Shown: piece after piece, positions 48,339 through 61,147 of the stretch
How the letters are laid out: each line of letters opens with the position of its first letter
Numbering within the stretch: the first letter of the stretch is position 1
From: Cornus controversa
Taxonomy: Eukaryota > Streptophyta > Magnoliopsida > Cornales > Cornaceae
Assembly: GCA_026545225.1 (NCBI GenBank)
Contig: CM048847.1
Span: 2,046,001 to 2,110,000, forward strand
DNA: 64,000 bases
Direction of reading: 5' to 3'
Made by a program: the position numbers and the translations under genes
The notes under the pieces: model-generated
Seen by the model: the letters and a program-made list of their open reading frames with translations, nothing else
Database searches by the model: none
Told to the model about the DNA's origin: nothing

Positions 48339-51194
48339 ATGGTTGGTAGCTTGCTAATTGTTTCCTTTAGATGTCCAAACGGTCGAACTTGGAACAAAGC
48401 ACCATACAGTTGTGATGAAGATCGGATTGACATGTTCGTCACTTCTTTTGGATGCTTTGATGGTCTAATTTGGAAAAAAGAAACTTACGATTCTGATTAT
48501 GGCACGACTTCTCAAGGAATGGGTTTTTGAATCAGAACAACTCAAACTAAACTTGTTTAAAATCCTCGATAGCTTGGGAATTGTTTCTTTTACTTTTCCA
48601 GATGCTTGAAGTTGGCATAGAGTACCATACGGTTGTGATCATTCATGAGTGCAGCAAGGAATTACTATTTTTGATTCAGGACGTCCTGATGGTTGAATTT
48701 GGCATAAAGCAATGTATAATTCTAAGTATGGCACGATTTCACGTGGATTGGACTTTTCAAATCAGGACAAGTCAAACGAAACAAGTTCGAAACCGTTGTT
48801 GTCATTCTCTATTTTTCTCAACATCCAGATGGTCAATTCTAGCACAAAGCGCCATACGGTTGTCGTCATGCCTGATTATTGCAAGCAATTGTTCTTTCGA
48901 CTCAGAACAACTCAAACAAACACGGATGAAGATCGGATTGACATGCTCGTCGTTTCTTTGGGACGCTTTGATGGTTTCATTTAGAAAAAAGCAGCGTACG
49001 ATTATGATTATGGCACGACTTCTCTTGGAATGCGGTTTTCGAATCAAAACAACTCAAATGAAACAAGTTTAAAATGGTTGGTAGCTTGCTAATTGTTTCC
49101 TTTAGATGTCCAAACGGTCGAACTTGGAACAAAGCACCATACGGTTGTGATGAAGATCGGATTGACATGTTCGTCACTTCTTTTGGATGCTTTGATGGTC
49201 TAATTTGGAAAAAAGAAACTTACGATTCTGATTATGGCACGACTTCTCAAGGAATGGGTTTTTGAATCAGAACAACTCAAACTAAACTTGTTTAAAATCA
49301 TCGATAGCTTGGGAATTGTTTCTTTTACTTGTCCAGATGGTTGAAGTTGGCATAGAGCACCATACGGTTGCGATCATTCATGGGTGCAGCATGGAATTAC
49401 TCTTTTCGATTCAGGACATCCTGACGGTTGAATTTGGCATAAATCAACGTATAATTCTAGGTATAGCACGATTTCGAGTGGATTGGGACTTTTCGAATCA
49501 GGACAAGTCAAACGAAACAAGTTTGAAACCGTTCTTGTCATTCTCTATTCTTCTGGACATCCTGATGGTCAATTCTTGCACAAAGCGCCATACAGTTGTC
49601 GTCATGCCTGATTATTGCAAGCAATTGTTCTTTCGAGTCAGAACAACTCAAACAAACACGGATGAAGATCGGATTGACATGCTCGTCGTTTCTTTGGGAC
49701 GCTTTGATGGTTTTATTTAGAAAAAAGCAGCGTACGATTAGTATTATGGCACGACTTCTCTTGGAATGGGGTTTTCAAATCAAAACAACTCAAATGAAAT
49801 AAGTTTAAAATGGTCGGTAGCTTGCTAATTGTTTCCTTTAGATGTCCAAATGGTCGAATTTGGAACAAAGCACCATACGGTTGTGATGAAGATCGGATTG
49901 ACATGTTCGTTACTTCTTTTGGATGCTTTGATGGTCTAATTTGGAAAAAAGAAACTTACGATTCTGATGATGGCACGACTTCTCAAGGAATGGGTTTTTG
50001 AATCAGAACAACTCAAACTAAACTTGTTTAAAATCATCGATAGCTTGGGAATTGTTTCTTTTACTTGTCCTGATGGTTGAATTTGGCATAGAGCAACGTA
50101 TAATTCTAGGTATGGCACGATTTCATGTGGATTGGGACTTTTTGAATCAGGACAAGTCAAACGAAACAAGTTCGAAGCCGTTGTTGTAATTCTCTATTCT
50201 TCTGGAAATCCAAATGGTCAATTCTAGCACAAAGCGCCATACGGTTGTCGTCATGCTTTATTATTGCAAGCAATTGTTCTTCCGACTCAGAACAACTCAA
50301 ACAAACACGGATGAAGATCGGATTGACATGCTCGTCGTTTCTTTGGGACGCTTTGATGGTTTCATTTAGAAAAAAGCAGCGTACGATTAGTATTATGGCA
50401 CGACTTCTCTTGGAATGGGGTTTTCAAATCAAAACAACTCAAATGAAATAAGTTTAAAATGGTCGGTAGCTTGCTAATTGTTTCCTTTAGATGTCCAAAT
50501 GGTCGAATTTGGAACAAAGCACCATACGGTTGTGATGAAGATCGGATTGACATGTTCGTCACTTCTTTTGGATGCTTTGATGGTCTAATTTGGAAAAAAG
50601 AAACTTACGATTCTGATTATGGCACGACTTCTCAAGGAATGGGTTTTTGAATCAGAACAACTCAAACTAAACTTGTTTAAAATCATCGATAGCTTAGGAA
50701 TTGTTTCTTTTACTTGTCCAGATGGTTGAAGTTGGCATAGAGCACCATACGGTTGTGATCATTCATGGGTGCAGCATGGAATTACTCTTTTCGATTCAGG
50801 ACATCCTGACGGTTGAATTTGGCATAAAGCAACGTATAATTCTAGGTATAGCACGATTTCACGTGGATTGGGACTTTTCGAATCAGGACAAGTCAAACGA
50901 AACAAGTTCGAAACCGTTCTTGTCATTCTCTATTCTTCTGGACATCCTGATGGTCAATTCTAGCACAAAGCGCCATACAGTTGTCGTCATGCCTGATTAT
51001 TGCAAGCAATTGTTCTTTCGAGTCAGAACAACTCAAACAAACACGGATGAAGATTGGATTGACATGCTCGTCGTTTCTTTGGGACGCTTTGATGGTTTTA
51101 TTTAGAAAAAAGCAGCGTACGATTAGTATTATGGCACGACTTCTCTTGGAATGCGGTTTTCGAATCAAAACAACTCAAATGAAACAAGTTTAAA
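48339..51194. repeat. Domain D HOR copy 3, 2,856 bp, with converted segments
   Basis: Monomers at 48339 (alpha), 49074 (beta1), 49810 (delta) and 50459 (beta). The end of the beta1 monomer (about 49740-49809) carries cgattagtatt, ggaatggggttttcaaatc and gaaataag, which belong to the tail of delta monomers. The fourth monomer is an ordinary beta (gcaccatacgg, gttgtcgtcatg) and not a beta3. Confidence 0.9.
49810..50458. repeat. Delta monomer 4 (649 bp)
   Basis: Same fusion. It begins with atggtcggtagc and ccaaatggtcgaatttgg, which is the start normally seen in the monomer after a delta. The following monomer at 50459 repeats it. Confidence 0.92.
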
Positions 51195-51843
51195 ATGGTT
51201 GGTAGCTTGCTAATTGTTTCCTTTAGATGTCCAAACGGTCGAACTTGGAACAAAGCACCATACGGTTGTGATGAAGATCGGATTGACATGTTCGTTACTT
51301 CTTTTGGATGCTTTGATGGTCTAATTTGGAAAAAAGAAACTTACGATTCTGATGATGGCACGACTTCTCAAGGAATGGGTTTTTGAATCAGAACAACTCA
51401 AACTAAACTTGTTTAAAATCATCGATAGCTTGGGAATTGTTTCTTTTACTTGTCCTGATGGTTGAATTTGGCATAGAGCAACGTATAATTCTAGGTATGG
51501 CACGATTTCATGTGGATTGGGACTTTTTGAATCAGGACAAGTCAAACGAAACAAGTTCGAAGCCGTTGTTGTAATTCTCTATTCTTCTGGAAATCCAAAT
51601 GGTCAATTCTAGCACAAAGCGCCATACGATTGTCGTCATGCTTTATTATTGCAAGCAATTGTTCTTCCGACTCAGAACAACTCAAACAAACACGGATGAA
51701 GATCGGATTGACATGCTCGTCGTTTCTTTGGGACGCTTTGATGGTTTCATTTAGAAAAAAGCAGCGTACGATTAGTATTATGGCACGACTTCTCTTGGAA
51801 TGGGGTTTTCAAATCAAAACAACTCAAATGAAATAAGTTTAAA
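51195..51843. repeat. Delta monomer 5 (649 bp)
   Basis: Same fusion. It is the first member of the 1,385-bp short HOR. Confidence 0.92.
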
Positions 51844-52579
51844 ATGGTCGGTAGCTTGCTAATTGTTTCCTTTAGATGTCCAAACGGTCGAATTTGGAAC
51901 AAAGCACCATACGGTTGTGATGAAGATCGGATTGACATGTTCGTCACTTCTTTTGGATGCTTTGATGGTCTAATTTAGAAAAAAGAAACTTACGATTCTG
52001 ATTATGGCACGACTTCTCAAGGAATGGGTTTTTGAATCAGAATAACTAAAACTAAACTTGTTTAAAATCATCGATAGCTTGGGAATTGTTTCTTTTACTT
52101 GTCCAGATGGTTGAAGTTGGCATAGAGCACCTTACGGTTGTGATCATTCATGGGTGCAGCATGGAATTACTCTTTTCCATTCAGGACATCCTGACGGTTG
52201 AATTTTGCATAAAGCAACGTATAATTCTAGGTATAGCACGATTTCACGTGGATTGGGACTTTTCAAATCAGGACAAGTCAAATGAAACAAGTTCGAAACC
52301 GTTCTTGTCATTCTCTATTCTTCTGGACATCCTGATGGTCAATTCTAGCACAAAGCGCCATACGGTTGTTGTCATGCCTGATTATTGTAAGCAATTGTTC
52401 TTTCGAGTCAGAACAACTCAAATAAACACGGATGAAGATCGGATTGACATGCTCGTCGTTTCTTTGGGATGCTTTGATGGTTTCATTTAGAAAAAAGCAG
52501 CGTACGATTAGTATTATGGCACGACTTCTCTTGGAATGCGGTTTTCGAATCAAAACAACTCAAATGAAACAAGTTTAAA
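51195..52579. repeat. Domain D short HOR, 1,385 bp (delta, beta3), copy 1
   Basis: Delta at 51195 and beta3 at 51844. Alpha and beta are absent. Beta3 carries attttgcataaag, gtcaaatgaaac, gattattgtaagc and ttgggatgc, all shared with the next unit. Confidence 0.92.
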
Positions 52580-53228
52580 ATGGTTGGTAGCTTGCTAATT
52601 GTTTCCTTTAGATGTCCAAACGGTCGAACTTGGAACAAAGCACCATACAGTTGTGATGAAGATCGGATTGACATGTTCGTCACTTCTTTTGGATGCTTTG
52701 ATGGTCTAATTTGGAAAAAAGAAACTTACGATTCTGATTATGGCACGACTTCTCAAGGAATGGGTTTTTGAATCAGAACAACTCAAACTAAACTTGTTTA
52801 AAATCATCGATAGCTTGGGAATTGTTTCTTTTACTTGTCCTGATGGTTGAATTTGGCATAGAGCAACGTATAATTCTAGGTATGGCACGATTTTATGTGG
52901 ATTGGGACTTTTTGAATCAGGACAAGTCAAACGAAACAAGTTCGAAGCCGTTGTTGTAATTCTCTATTCTTCTGGAAATCCAAATGGTCAATTCTAGCAC
53001 AAAGCGCCATACGATTGTCGTCATGCTTTATTATTGCAAGCAATTGTTCTTCCGACTCAGAACAACTCAAACAAACACGGATGAAGATCGGATTGACATG
53101 CTCGTCGTTTCTTTGGGACGCTTTGATGGTTTCATTTAGAAAAAAGCAGCGTACGATTAGTATTATGGCACGACTTCTCTTGGAATGGGGTTTTCAAATC
53201 AAAACAACTCAAATGAAATAAGTTTAAA
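52580..53228. repeat. Delta monomer 6 (649 bp)
   Basis: Same fusion. It carries the beta3-linked catacagttgtgatg at its start, so delta here follows a beta3 monomer directly. Confidence 0.92.
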
Positions 53229-53964
53229 ATGGTCGGTAGCTTGCTAATTGTTTCCTTTAGATGTCCAAACGGTCGAATTTGGAACAAAGCACCATACGGT
53301 TGTGATGAAGATCGGATTGACATGTTCGTCACTTGTTTTGGATGCTTTGATGGTCTAATTTAGAAAAAAGAAACTTACGATTCTGATTATGGCACGACTT
53401 CTCAAGGAATGGGTTTTTGAATCAGAATAACTAAAACTAAACTTGTTTAAAATCATCGATAGCTTGGGAATTGTTTCTTTTACTTGTCCAGATGGTTGAA
53501 GTTGGCATAGAGCACCTTACGGTTGTGATCATTCATGGGTGCAGCATGGAATTACTCTTTTCCATTCAGGACATCCTGACGGTTGAATTTTGCATAAAGC
53601 AACGTATAATTCTAGGTATAGCACGATTTCACGTGGATTGGGACTTTTCAAATCAGGACAAGTCAAATGAAACAAGTTCGAAACCGTTCTTGTCATTCTC
53701 TATTCTTCTGGACATCCTGATGGTCAATTCTAGCACAAAGCGCCATACGGTTGTTGTCATGCCTGATTATTGTAAGCAATTGTTCTTTCGAGTCAGAACA
53801 ACTCAAATAAACACGGATGAAGATCGGATTGACATGCTCGTCGTTTCTTTGGGATGCTTTGATGGTTTCATTTAGAAAAAAGCAGCGTACGATTAGTATT
53901 ATGGCACGACTTCTCTTGGAATGCGGTTTTCGAATCAAAACAACTCAAATGAAACAAGTTTAAA
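52580..53964. repeat. Domain D short HOR, 1,385 bp, copy 2
   Basis: Delta at 52580 and beta3 at 53229, in near-perfect repetition of the unit before it. Own changes are few, such as cacgattttatgtgg near 52885 and cacttgttttgg near 53332. Confidence 0.92.
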
Positions 53965-56820
53965 ATGGTTGGTAGCTTGCTAATTGTTTCCTTTAGATGT
54001 CCAAACGGTCGAACTTGGAACAAAGCACCATACAGTTGTGATGAAGATCGGATTGACATGTTCGTCACTTCTTTTGGATGCTTTGATGGTCTAATTTGGA
54101 AAAAAGAAACTTACGATTCTGATTATGGCACGACTTCTCAAGGAATGGGTTTTTGAATCAGAACAACTCAAACTAAACTTGTTTAAAATCCTTGATAGCT
54201 TGGGAATTGTTTCTTTTACTTTTCCAGATGCTTGAAGTTGGCATAGAGTACCATACGGTTGTGATCATTCATGAGTGCAGCAAGGAATTACTATTTTTGA
54301 TTCAGGACGTCCTGATGGTTTAATTTGGCATAAAGCAATGTATAATTCTAAGTATGGCACGATTTCACGTGGATTGGACTTTTCAAATCAGGACAAGTCA
54401 AACGAAACAAGTTCGAAACCGTTGTTGTCATTCTCTATTTTTCTGAACATCCAGATGGTCAATTCTAGCACAAAGCGCCATACGGTTGTCGTCATGCCTG
54501 ATTATTGCAAGCAATTGTTCTTTCGACTCAGAACAACTCAAACAAACACGGATGAAGATTGGATTGACATGCTCGTCGTTTCTTTGGGACGCTTTGATGG
54601 TTTCATTTAGAAAAAAGCAGCGTACGATTATGATTATGGCACGACTTCTCTTGGAATGCGGTTTTTGAATCAAAACAACTCAAATGAAACAAGTTTAAAA
54701 TGGTTGGTAGCTTGCTAATTGTTTCCTTTAGATGTCCAAACGGTCGAACTTGGAACAAAGCACCATACGGTTGTGATGAAGATCGGATTGACATGTTCGT
54801 CACTTCTTTTGGATGCTTTGATGGTCTAATTTGGAAAAAAGAAACTTACGATTCTGATTATGGCACGACTTCTCAAGGAATGGGTTTTTGAATCAGAACA
54901 ACTCAAACTAAACTTGTTTAAAATCATCGATAGCTTGGGAATTGTTTCTTTTACTTGTCCAGATGGTTGAAGTTGGCATAGAGCACCATACGGTTGTGAT
55001 CATTCATGGGTGCAGCATGGAATTACTCTTTTCGATTCAGGACATCCTGACGGTTGAATTTGGCATAAAGCAACGTATAATTCTAGGTATAGCACGATTT
55101 CACGTGGATTGGGACTTTTCGAATCAGGACAAGTCAAACGAAACAAGTTCGAAACCGTTCTTGTCAATCTCTATTCTTCTGGACATCCTGATGGTCAATT
55201 CTAGCACAAAGCGCCATACAGTTGTCGTTATGCCTGATTATTGCAAGCAATTGTTCTTTCGAGTCAGAACAACTCAAACAAACACGGATGAAGATCGGAT
55301 TGACATGCTCGTCGTTTCTTTGGGACGCTTTGATGGTTTTATTTAGAAAAAAGCAGCGTACGATTAGTATTATGGCACGACTTCTCTTGGAATGCGGTTT
55401 TCGAATCAAAACAACTCAAATGAAACAAGTTTAAAATGGTTGGTAGCTTGCTAATTGTTTCCTTTAGATGTCCAAACGGTCGAACTTGGAACAAAGCACC
55501 ATACGGTTGTGATGAAGATCGGATTGACATGTTCGTCACTTCTTTTGGATGCTTTGATGGTCTAATTTGGAAAAAAGAAACTTACGATTCTGATTATGGC
55601 ACGACTTCCCAAGGAATGGGTTTTTGAATCAGAACAACTCAAACTAAACTTGTTTAAAATCATCGATAGCTTGGGAATTGTTTCTTTTACTTGTCCTGAT
55701 GGTTGAATTTGGCATAGAGCAACGTATAATTCTAGGTATGGCATGATTTCATGTGGATTGGGACTTTTTGAATCAGGACAAGTCAAACGAAACAAGTTCG
55801 AAGCCGTTGTTGTAATTCTCTATTCTTCTCGAAATCCAAATGGTCAATTCTAGCACAAAGCGCCATACGATTGTCGTCATGCTTTATTATTGCAAGCAAT
55901 TGTTCTTCCGACTCAGAAAAACTCAAACAAACACGGATGAAGATCGGATTGACATGCTCGTCGTTTCTTTGGGACGCTTTGATGGTTTTATTTAGAAAAA
56001 AGCAGCGTACTATTAGTATTATGGCACGACTTCTCTTGGAATGCGGTTTTCGAATCAAAACAACTCAAATGAAACAAGTTTAAAATGGTTGGTAGCTTGC
56101 TAATTGTTTCCTTTAGATGTCCAAACGGTCGAACTTGGAACAAAGCACCATACGGTTGTGATGAAGATCGGATTGACATGTTCGTCACTTCTTTTGGATG
56201 CTTTGATGGTCTAATTTGGAAAAAAGAAACTTACGATTCTGATTATGGCACGACTTCTCAAGGAATGGGTTTTTGAATCAGAATAACTCAAACTAAACTT
56301 GTTTAAAATCATCGATAGCTTGGGAATTGTTTCTTTTACTTGTCCAGATGGTTGAAGTTGGCATAGAGCACCTTACGGTTGTGATCATTCATGGGTGCAG
56401 CATGGAATTACTCTTTTCCATTCAGGACATCCTGACGGTTGAATTTCGCATAAAGCAACGTATAATTCTAGGTATAGCACGATTTCACGTGGATTGGGAC
56501 TTTTCAAATCAGGACAAGTCAAACGAAACAAGTTCGAAACCGTTCTTGTCATTCTCTATTCTTCTGGACATCCTGATGGTCAATTCTAGCACAAAGCGCC
56601 ATACGGTTGTTGTCATGCCTGATTATTGCAAGCAATTGTTCTTTCGAGTCAGAACAACTCAAATAAACACGGATGAAGATCGGATTGACATGCTCGTCGT
56701 TTCTTTGGGATGCTTTGATGGTTTCATTTAGAAAAAAGCAGCGTACGATTAGTATTATGGCACGACTTCTCTTGGAATGCGGTTTTCGAATCAAAACAAC
56801 TCAAATGAAACAAGTTTAAA
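53965..56820. repeat. Domain D HOR copy 4, 2,856 bp
   Basis: Monomers at 53965 (alpha), 54700 (beta), 55436 (second delta lineage) and 56085 (beta3). Beta has tgtcaatctctattc and gttgtcgttatgcc, which also mark the beta monomers at 59676 and 61883. Confidence 0.92.
55436..56084. repeat. Delta monomer 7 (649 bp), second lineage
   Basis: Same fusion, but a distinct set of marks: cgacttcccaagg, attcttctcgaaatcc, ctcagaaaaactc and cgtactattag. It ends with tgcggttttcgaatc and lacks the ggaatggggttttcaaatc tail of delta 1 to 6. Confidence 0.92.
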
Positions 56821-58940
56821 ATGGTTGGTAGCTTGCTAATTGTTTCCTTTAGATGTCCAAACGGTCGAACTTGGAACAAAGCACCATACAGTTGTGATGA
56901 AGATCGGATTGACATGTTCGTCACTTCTTTTGGATGCTTTGATGGTCTAATTTGGAAAAAAGAAACTTACGATTCTGATTATGGCACGACTTCTCAAGGA
57001 ATGGGTTTTTGAATCAGAACAACTCAAACTAAACTTGTTTAAAATCCTCGATAGCTTGGGAATTGTTTCTTTTACTTTTCCAGATGCTTGAAGTTGGCAT
57101 AGAGTACCATACGGTTGTGATCATTCATGAGTGCAGCAGGGAATTACTATTTTTGATTCAGGACGTCCTGATGGTTGAATTTGGCATAAAGCAATGTATA
57201 ATTCTAAGTATGGCACGATTTCACGTGGATTGGACTTTTCAAATCTGGACAAGTCAAACGAAACAAGTTCGAAACCGTTGTTATCATTCTCTATTTTTCT
57301 GAACATCCAGATGGTCAATTCTAGCACAAAGCGCCATACGGTTGTCGTCATGCCTGATTATTGCAAGCAATTGTTCTTTCGACTCAGAACAACTCAAACA
57401 AACACGGATGAAGATCGGATTGACATGCTCGTCGTTTCTTTGGGACGCTTTGATGGTTTTATTTAGAAAAAAGCAGCGTACGATTAGTATTATGGCACGA
57501 CTTCTCTTGGAATGCGGTTTTCGAATCAAAACAACTCAAATGAAACAAGTTTAAAATGGTTGGTAGCTTGCTAATTGTTTCCTTTAGATGTCCAAACGGT
57601 CGAACTTGGAACAAAGCACCATACGGTTGTGATGAAGATCGGATTGACATGTTCGTCACTTCTTTTGGATGCTTTGATGGTCTAATTTGGAAAAAAGAAA
57701 CTTACGATTCTGATTATGGCACGACTTCCCAAGGAATGGGTTTTTGAATCAGAACAACTCAAACTAAACTTGTTTAAAATCATCGATAGCTTGGGAATTG
57801 TTTCTTTTACTTGTCCTGATGGTTGAATTTGGCATAGAGCAACGTATAATTCTAGGTATGGCACGATTTCATGTGGATTGGGACTTTTTGAATCAGGACA
57901 AGTCAAACGAAACAAGTTCGAAGCCGTTGTTGTAATTCTCTATTCTTCTCGAAATCCAAATGGTCAATTCTAGCACAAAGCGCCATACGATTGTCGTCAT
58001 GCTTTATTATTGCAAGCAATTGTTCTTCCGACTCAGAAAAACTCAAACAAACACGGATGAAGATCGGATTGACATGCTCGTCGTTTCTTTGGGACGCTTT
58101 GATGGTTTTATTTAGAAAAAAGCAGCGTACTATTAGTATTATGGCACGACTTCTCTTGGAATGCGGTTTTCGAATCAAAACAACTCAAATGAAACAAGTT
58201 TAAAATGGTTGGTAGCTTGCTAATTGTTTCCTTTAGATGTCCAAACGGTCGAACTTGGAACAAAGCACCATACGGTTGTGATGAAGATCGGATTGACATG
58301 TTCGTCACTTCTTTTGGATGCTTTGATGGTCTAATTTGGAAAAAAGAAACTTACGATTCTGATTATGGCACGACTTCTCAAGGAATGGGTTTTTGAATCA
58401 GAATAACTCAAACTAAACTTGTTTAAAATCATCGATAGCTTGGGAATTGTTTCTTTTACTTGTCCAGATGGTTGAAGTTGGCATAGAGCACCTTACGGTT
58501 GTGATCATTCATGGGTGCAGCATGGAATTACTCTTTTCCATTCAGGACATCCTGACGGTTGAATTTCGCATAAAGCAACGTATAATTCTAGGTATAGCAC
58601 GATTTCACGTGGATTGGGACTTTTCAAATCAGGACAAGTCAAACGAAACAAGTTCGAAACCGTTCTTGTCATTCTCTATTCTTCTGGACATCCTGATGGT
58701 CAATTCTAGCACAAAGCGCCATACGGTTGTTGTCATGCCTGATTATTGCAAGCAATTGTTCTTTCGAGTCAGAACAACTCAAATAAACACGGATGAAGAT
58801 CGGATTGACATGCTCGTCGTTTCTTTGGGATGCTTTGATGGTTTCATTTAGAAAAAAGCAGCGTACGATTAGTATTATGGCACGACTTCTCTTGGAATGC
58901 GGTTTTCGAATCAAAACAACTCAAATGAAACAAGTTTAAA
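56821..58940. repeat. Domain D HOR, 2,120 bp (alpha, delta, beta3)
   Basis: Monomers at 56821, 57556 and 58205. The beta monomer is missing. In frame delta-beta3-alpha, 55436-57555 and 57556-59675 are 2,120-bp tandem copies, both with agtgcagcagggaatt (near 57130 and 59250) and gttatcattctc. Confidence 0.91.
57556..58204. repeat. Delta monomer 8 (649 bp), second lineage
   Basis: All marks of delta 7 are present. It is its 2,120-bp tandem partner. Confidence 0.92.
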
Positions 58941-61147
58941 ATGGTTGGTAGCTTGCTAATTGTTTCCTTTAGATGTCCAAACGGTCGAACTTGGAACAAA
59001 GCACCATACAGTTGTGATGAAGATCGGATTGACATGTTCGTCACTTCTTTTGGATGCTTTGATGGTCTAATTTGGAAAAAAGAAACTTACGATTCTGATT
59101 ATGGCACGACTTCTCAAGGAATGGGTTTTTGAATCAGAACAACTCAAACTAAACTTGTTTAAAATCCTCGATAGCTTGGGAATTGTTTCTTTTACTTTTC
59201 CAGATGCTTGAAGTTGGCATAGAGTACCATACGGTTGTGATCATTCATGAGTGCAGCAGGGAATTACTATTTTTGATTCAGGACGTCCTGATGGTTGAAT
59301 TTGGCATAAAGCAATGTATAATTCTAAGTATGGCACGATTTCACGTGGATTGGACTTTTCAAATCAGGACAAGTCAAACGAAACAAGTTCGAAACCGTTG
59401 TTATCATTCTCTATTTTTCTGAACATCCAGATGGTCAATTCTAGCACAAAGCGCCATACGGTTGTCGTCATGCCTGATTATTGCAAGCAATTGTTCTTTC
59501 GACTCAGAACAACTCAAACAAACACGGATGAAGATCGGATTGACATGCTCGTCGTTTCTTTGGGACGCTTTGATGGTTTCATTTAGAAAAAAGCAGCGTA
59601 CGATTATGATTATGGCACGACTTCTCTTGGAATGCGGTTTTTGAATCAAAACAACTCAAATGAAACAAGTTTAAAATGGTTGGTAGCTTGCTAATTGTTT
59701 CCTTTAGATGTCCAAACGGTCGAACTTGGAACAAAGCACCATACGGTTGTGATGAAGATCGGATTGACATGTTCGTCACTTCTTTTGGATGCTTTGATGG
59801 TCTAATTTGGAAAAAAGAAACTTACGATTCTGATTATGGCACGACTTCTCAAAGAATGGGTTTTTGAATCAGAACAACTCAAACTAAACTTGTTTAAAAT
59901 CATCGATAGCTTGGGAATTGTTTCTTTTACTTGTCCAGATGGTTGAAGTTGGCATAGAGCACCATACGGTTGTGATCATTCATGGGTGCAGCATGGAATT
60001 ACTCTTTTCCATTCAGGACATCCTGACGGTTGAATTTGGCATAAAGCAACGTATAATTCTAGGTATAGCACGATTTCACGTGGATTGGGACTTTTCGAAT
60101 CAGGACAAGTCAAACGAAACAAGTTCGAAACCGTTCTTGTCAATCTCTATTCTTCTGGACATCCTGATGGTCAATTCTAGCACAAAGCGCCATACAGTTG
60201 TCGTTATGCCTGATTATTGCAAGCAATTGTTCTTTCGAGTCAGAACAACTCAAACAAACACGGATGAAGATCGGATTGACATGCTCGTCGTTTCTTTGGG
60301 ACGCTTTGATGGTTTTATTTAGAAAAAAGTAGCGTACGATTAGTATTATGGCACGACTTCTCTTGGAATGCGGTTTTCGAATCAAAACAACTCAAATGAA
60401 ACAAGTTTAAAATGGTTGGTAGCTTGCTAATTGTTTCCTTTAGATGTCCAAACGGTCGAACTTGGAACAAAGCACGATACGGTTGTGATGAAGATCGGAT
60501 TGACATGTTCGTCACTTCTTTTGGATGCTTTGATGGTCTAATTTGGAAAAAAGAAACTTACGATTCTGATTATGGCACGACTTCTCAAGGAATGGATTTT
60601 TGAATCAGAACAACTCAAACTAAACTTGTTTAAAATCCTCGATAGCTTGGGAATTGTTTCTTTTACTTGTCCAGATGGTTGAAGTTGGCATAGAGCACCT
60701 TACGGTTGTGATCATTCATGGGTGCAGCATGGAATTACTCTTTTCCATTCAGGACATCCTGACGGTTGAATTTTGCATAAAGCAACGTATAATTCTAGGT
60801 ATAGCACGATTTCACGTGGATTGGGACTTTTCAAATCAGGACAAGTCAAATGAAACAAGTTCGAAACCGTTCTTGTCATTCTCTATTCTTCTGGACATCC
60901 TGATGGTCAATTCTAGCACAAAGCGCCATACGGTTGTTGTCATGCCTGATTATTGTAAGCAATTGTTCTTTCGAGTCAGAACAACTCAAATAAACACGGA
61001 TGAAGATCGGATTGACATGCTCGTCGTTTCTTTGGGATGCTTTGATGGTTTCATTTAGAAAAAAGCAGCGTACGATTAGTATTATGGCACGACTTCTCTT
61101 GGAATGCGGTTTTCGAATCAAAACAACTCAAATGAAACAAGTTTAAA
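58941..61147. repeat. Domain D HOR, 2,207 bp (alpha, beta, beta3), lacks delta
   Basis: Monomers at 58941, 59676 and 60412. The beta3 monomer is entered through alpha-like aaaatcctcgatagc (about 60630-60645) and then carries attttgcataaag and gattattgtaagc, as in the 1,385-bp units. So it was probably rebuilt by exchange with one of those. Confidence 0.9.
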
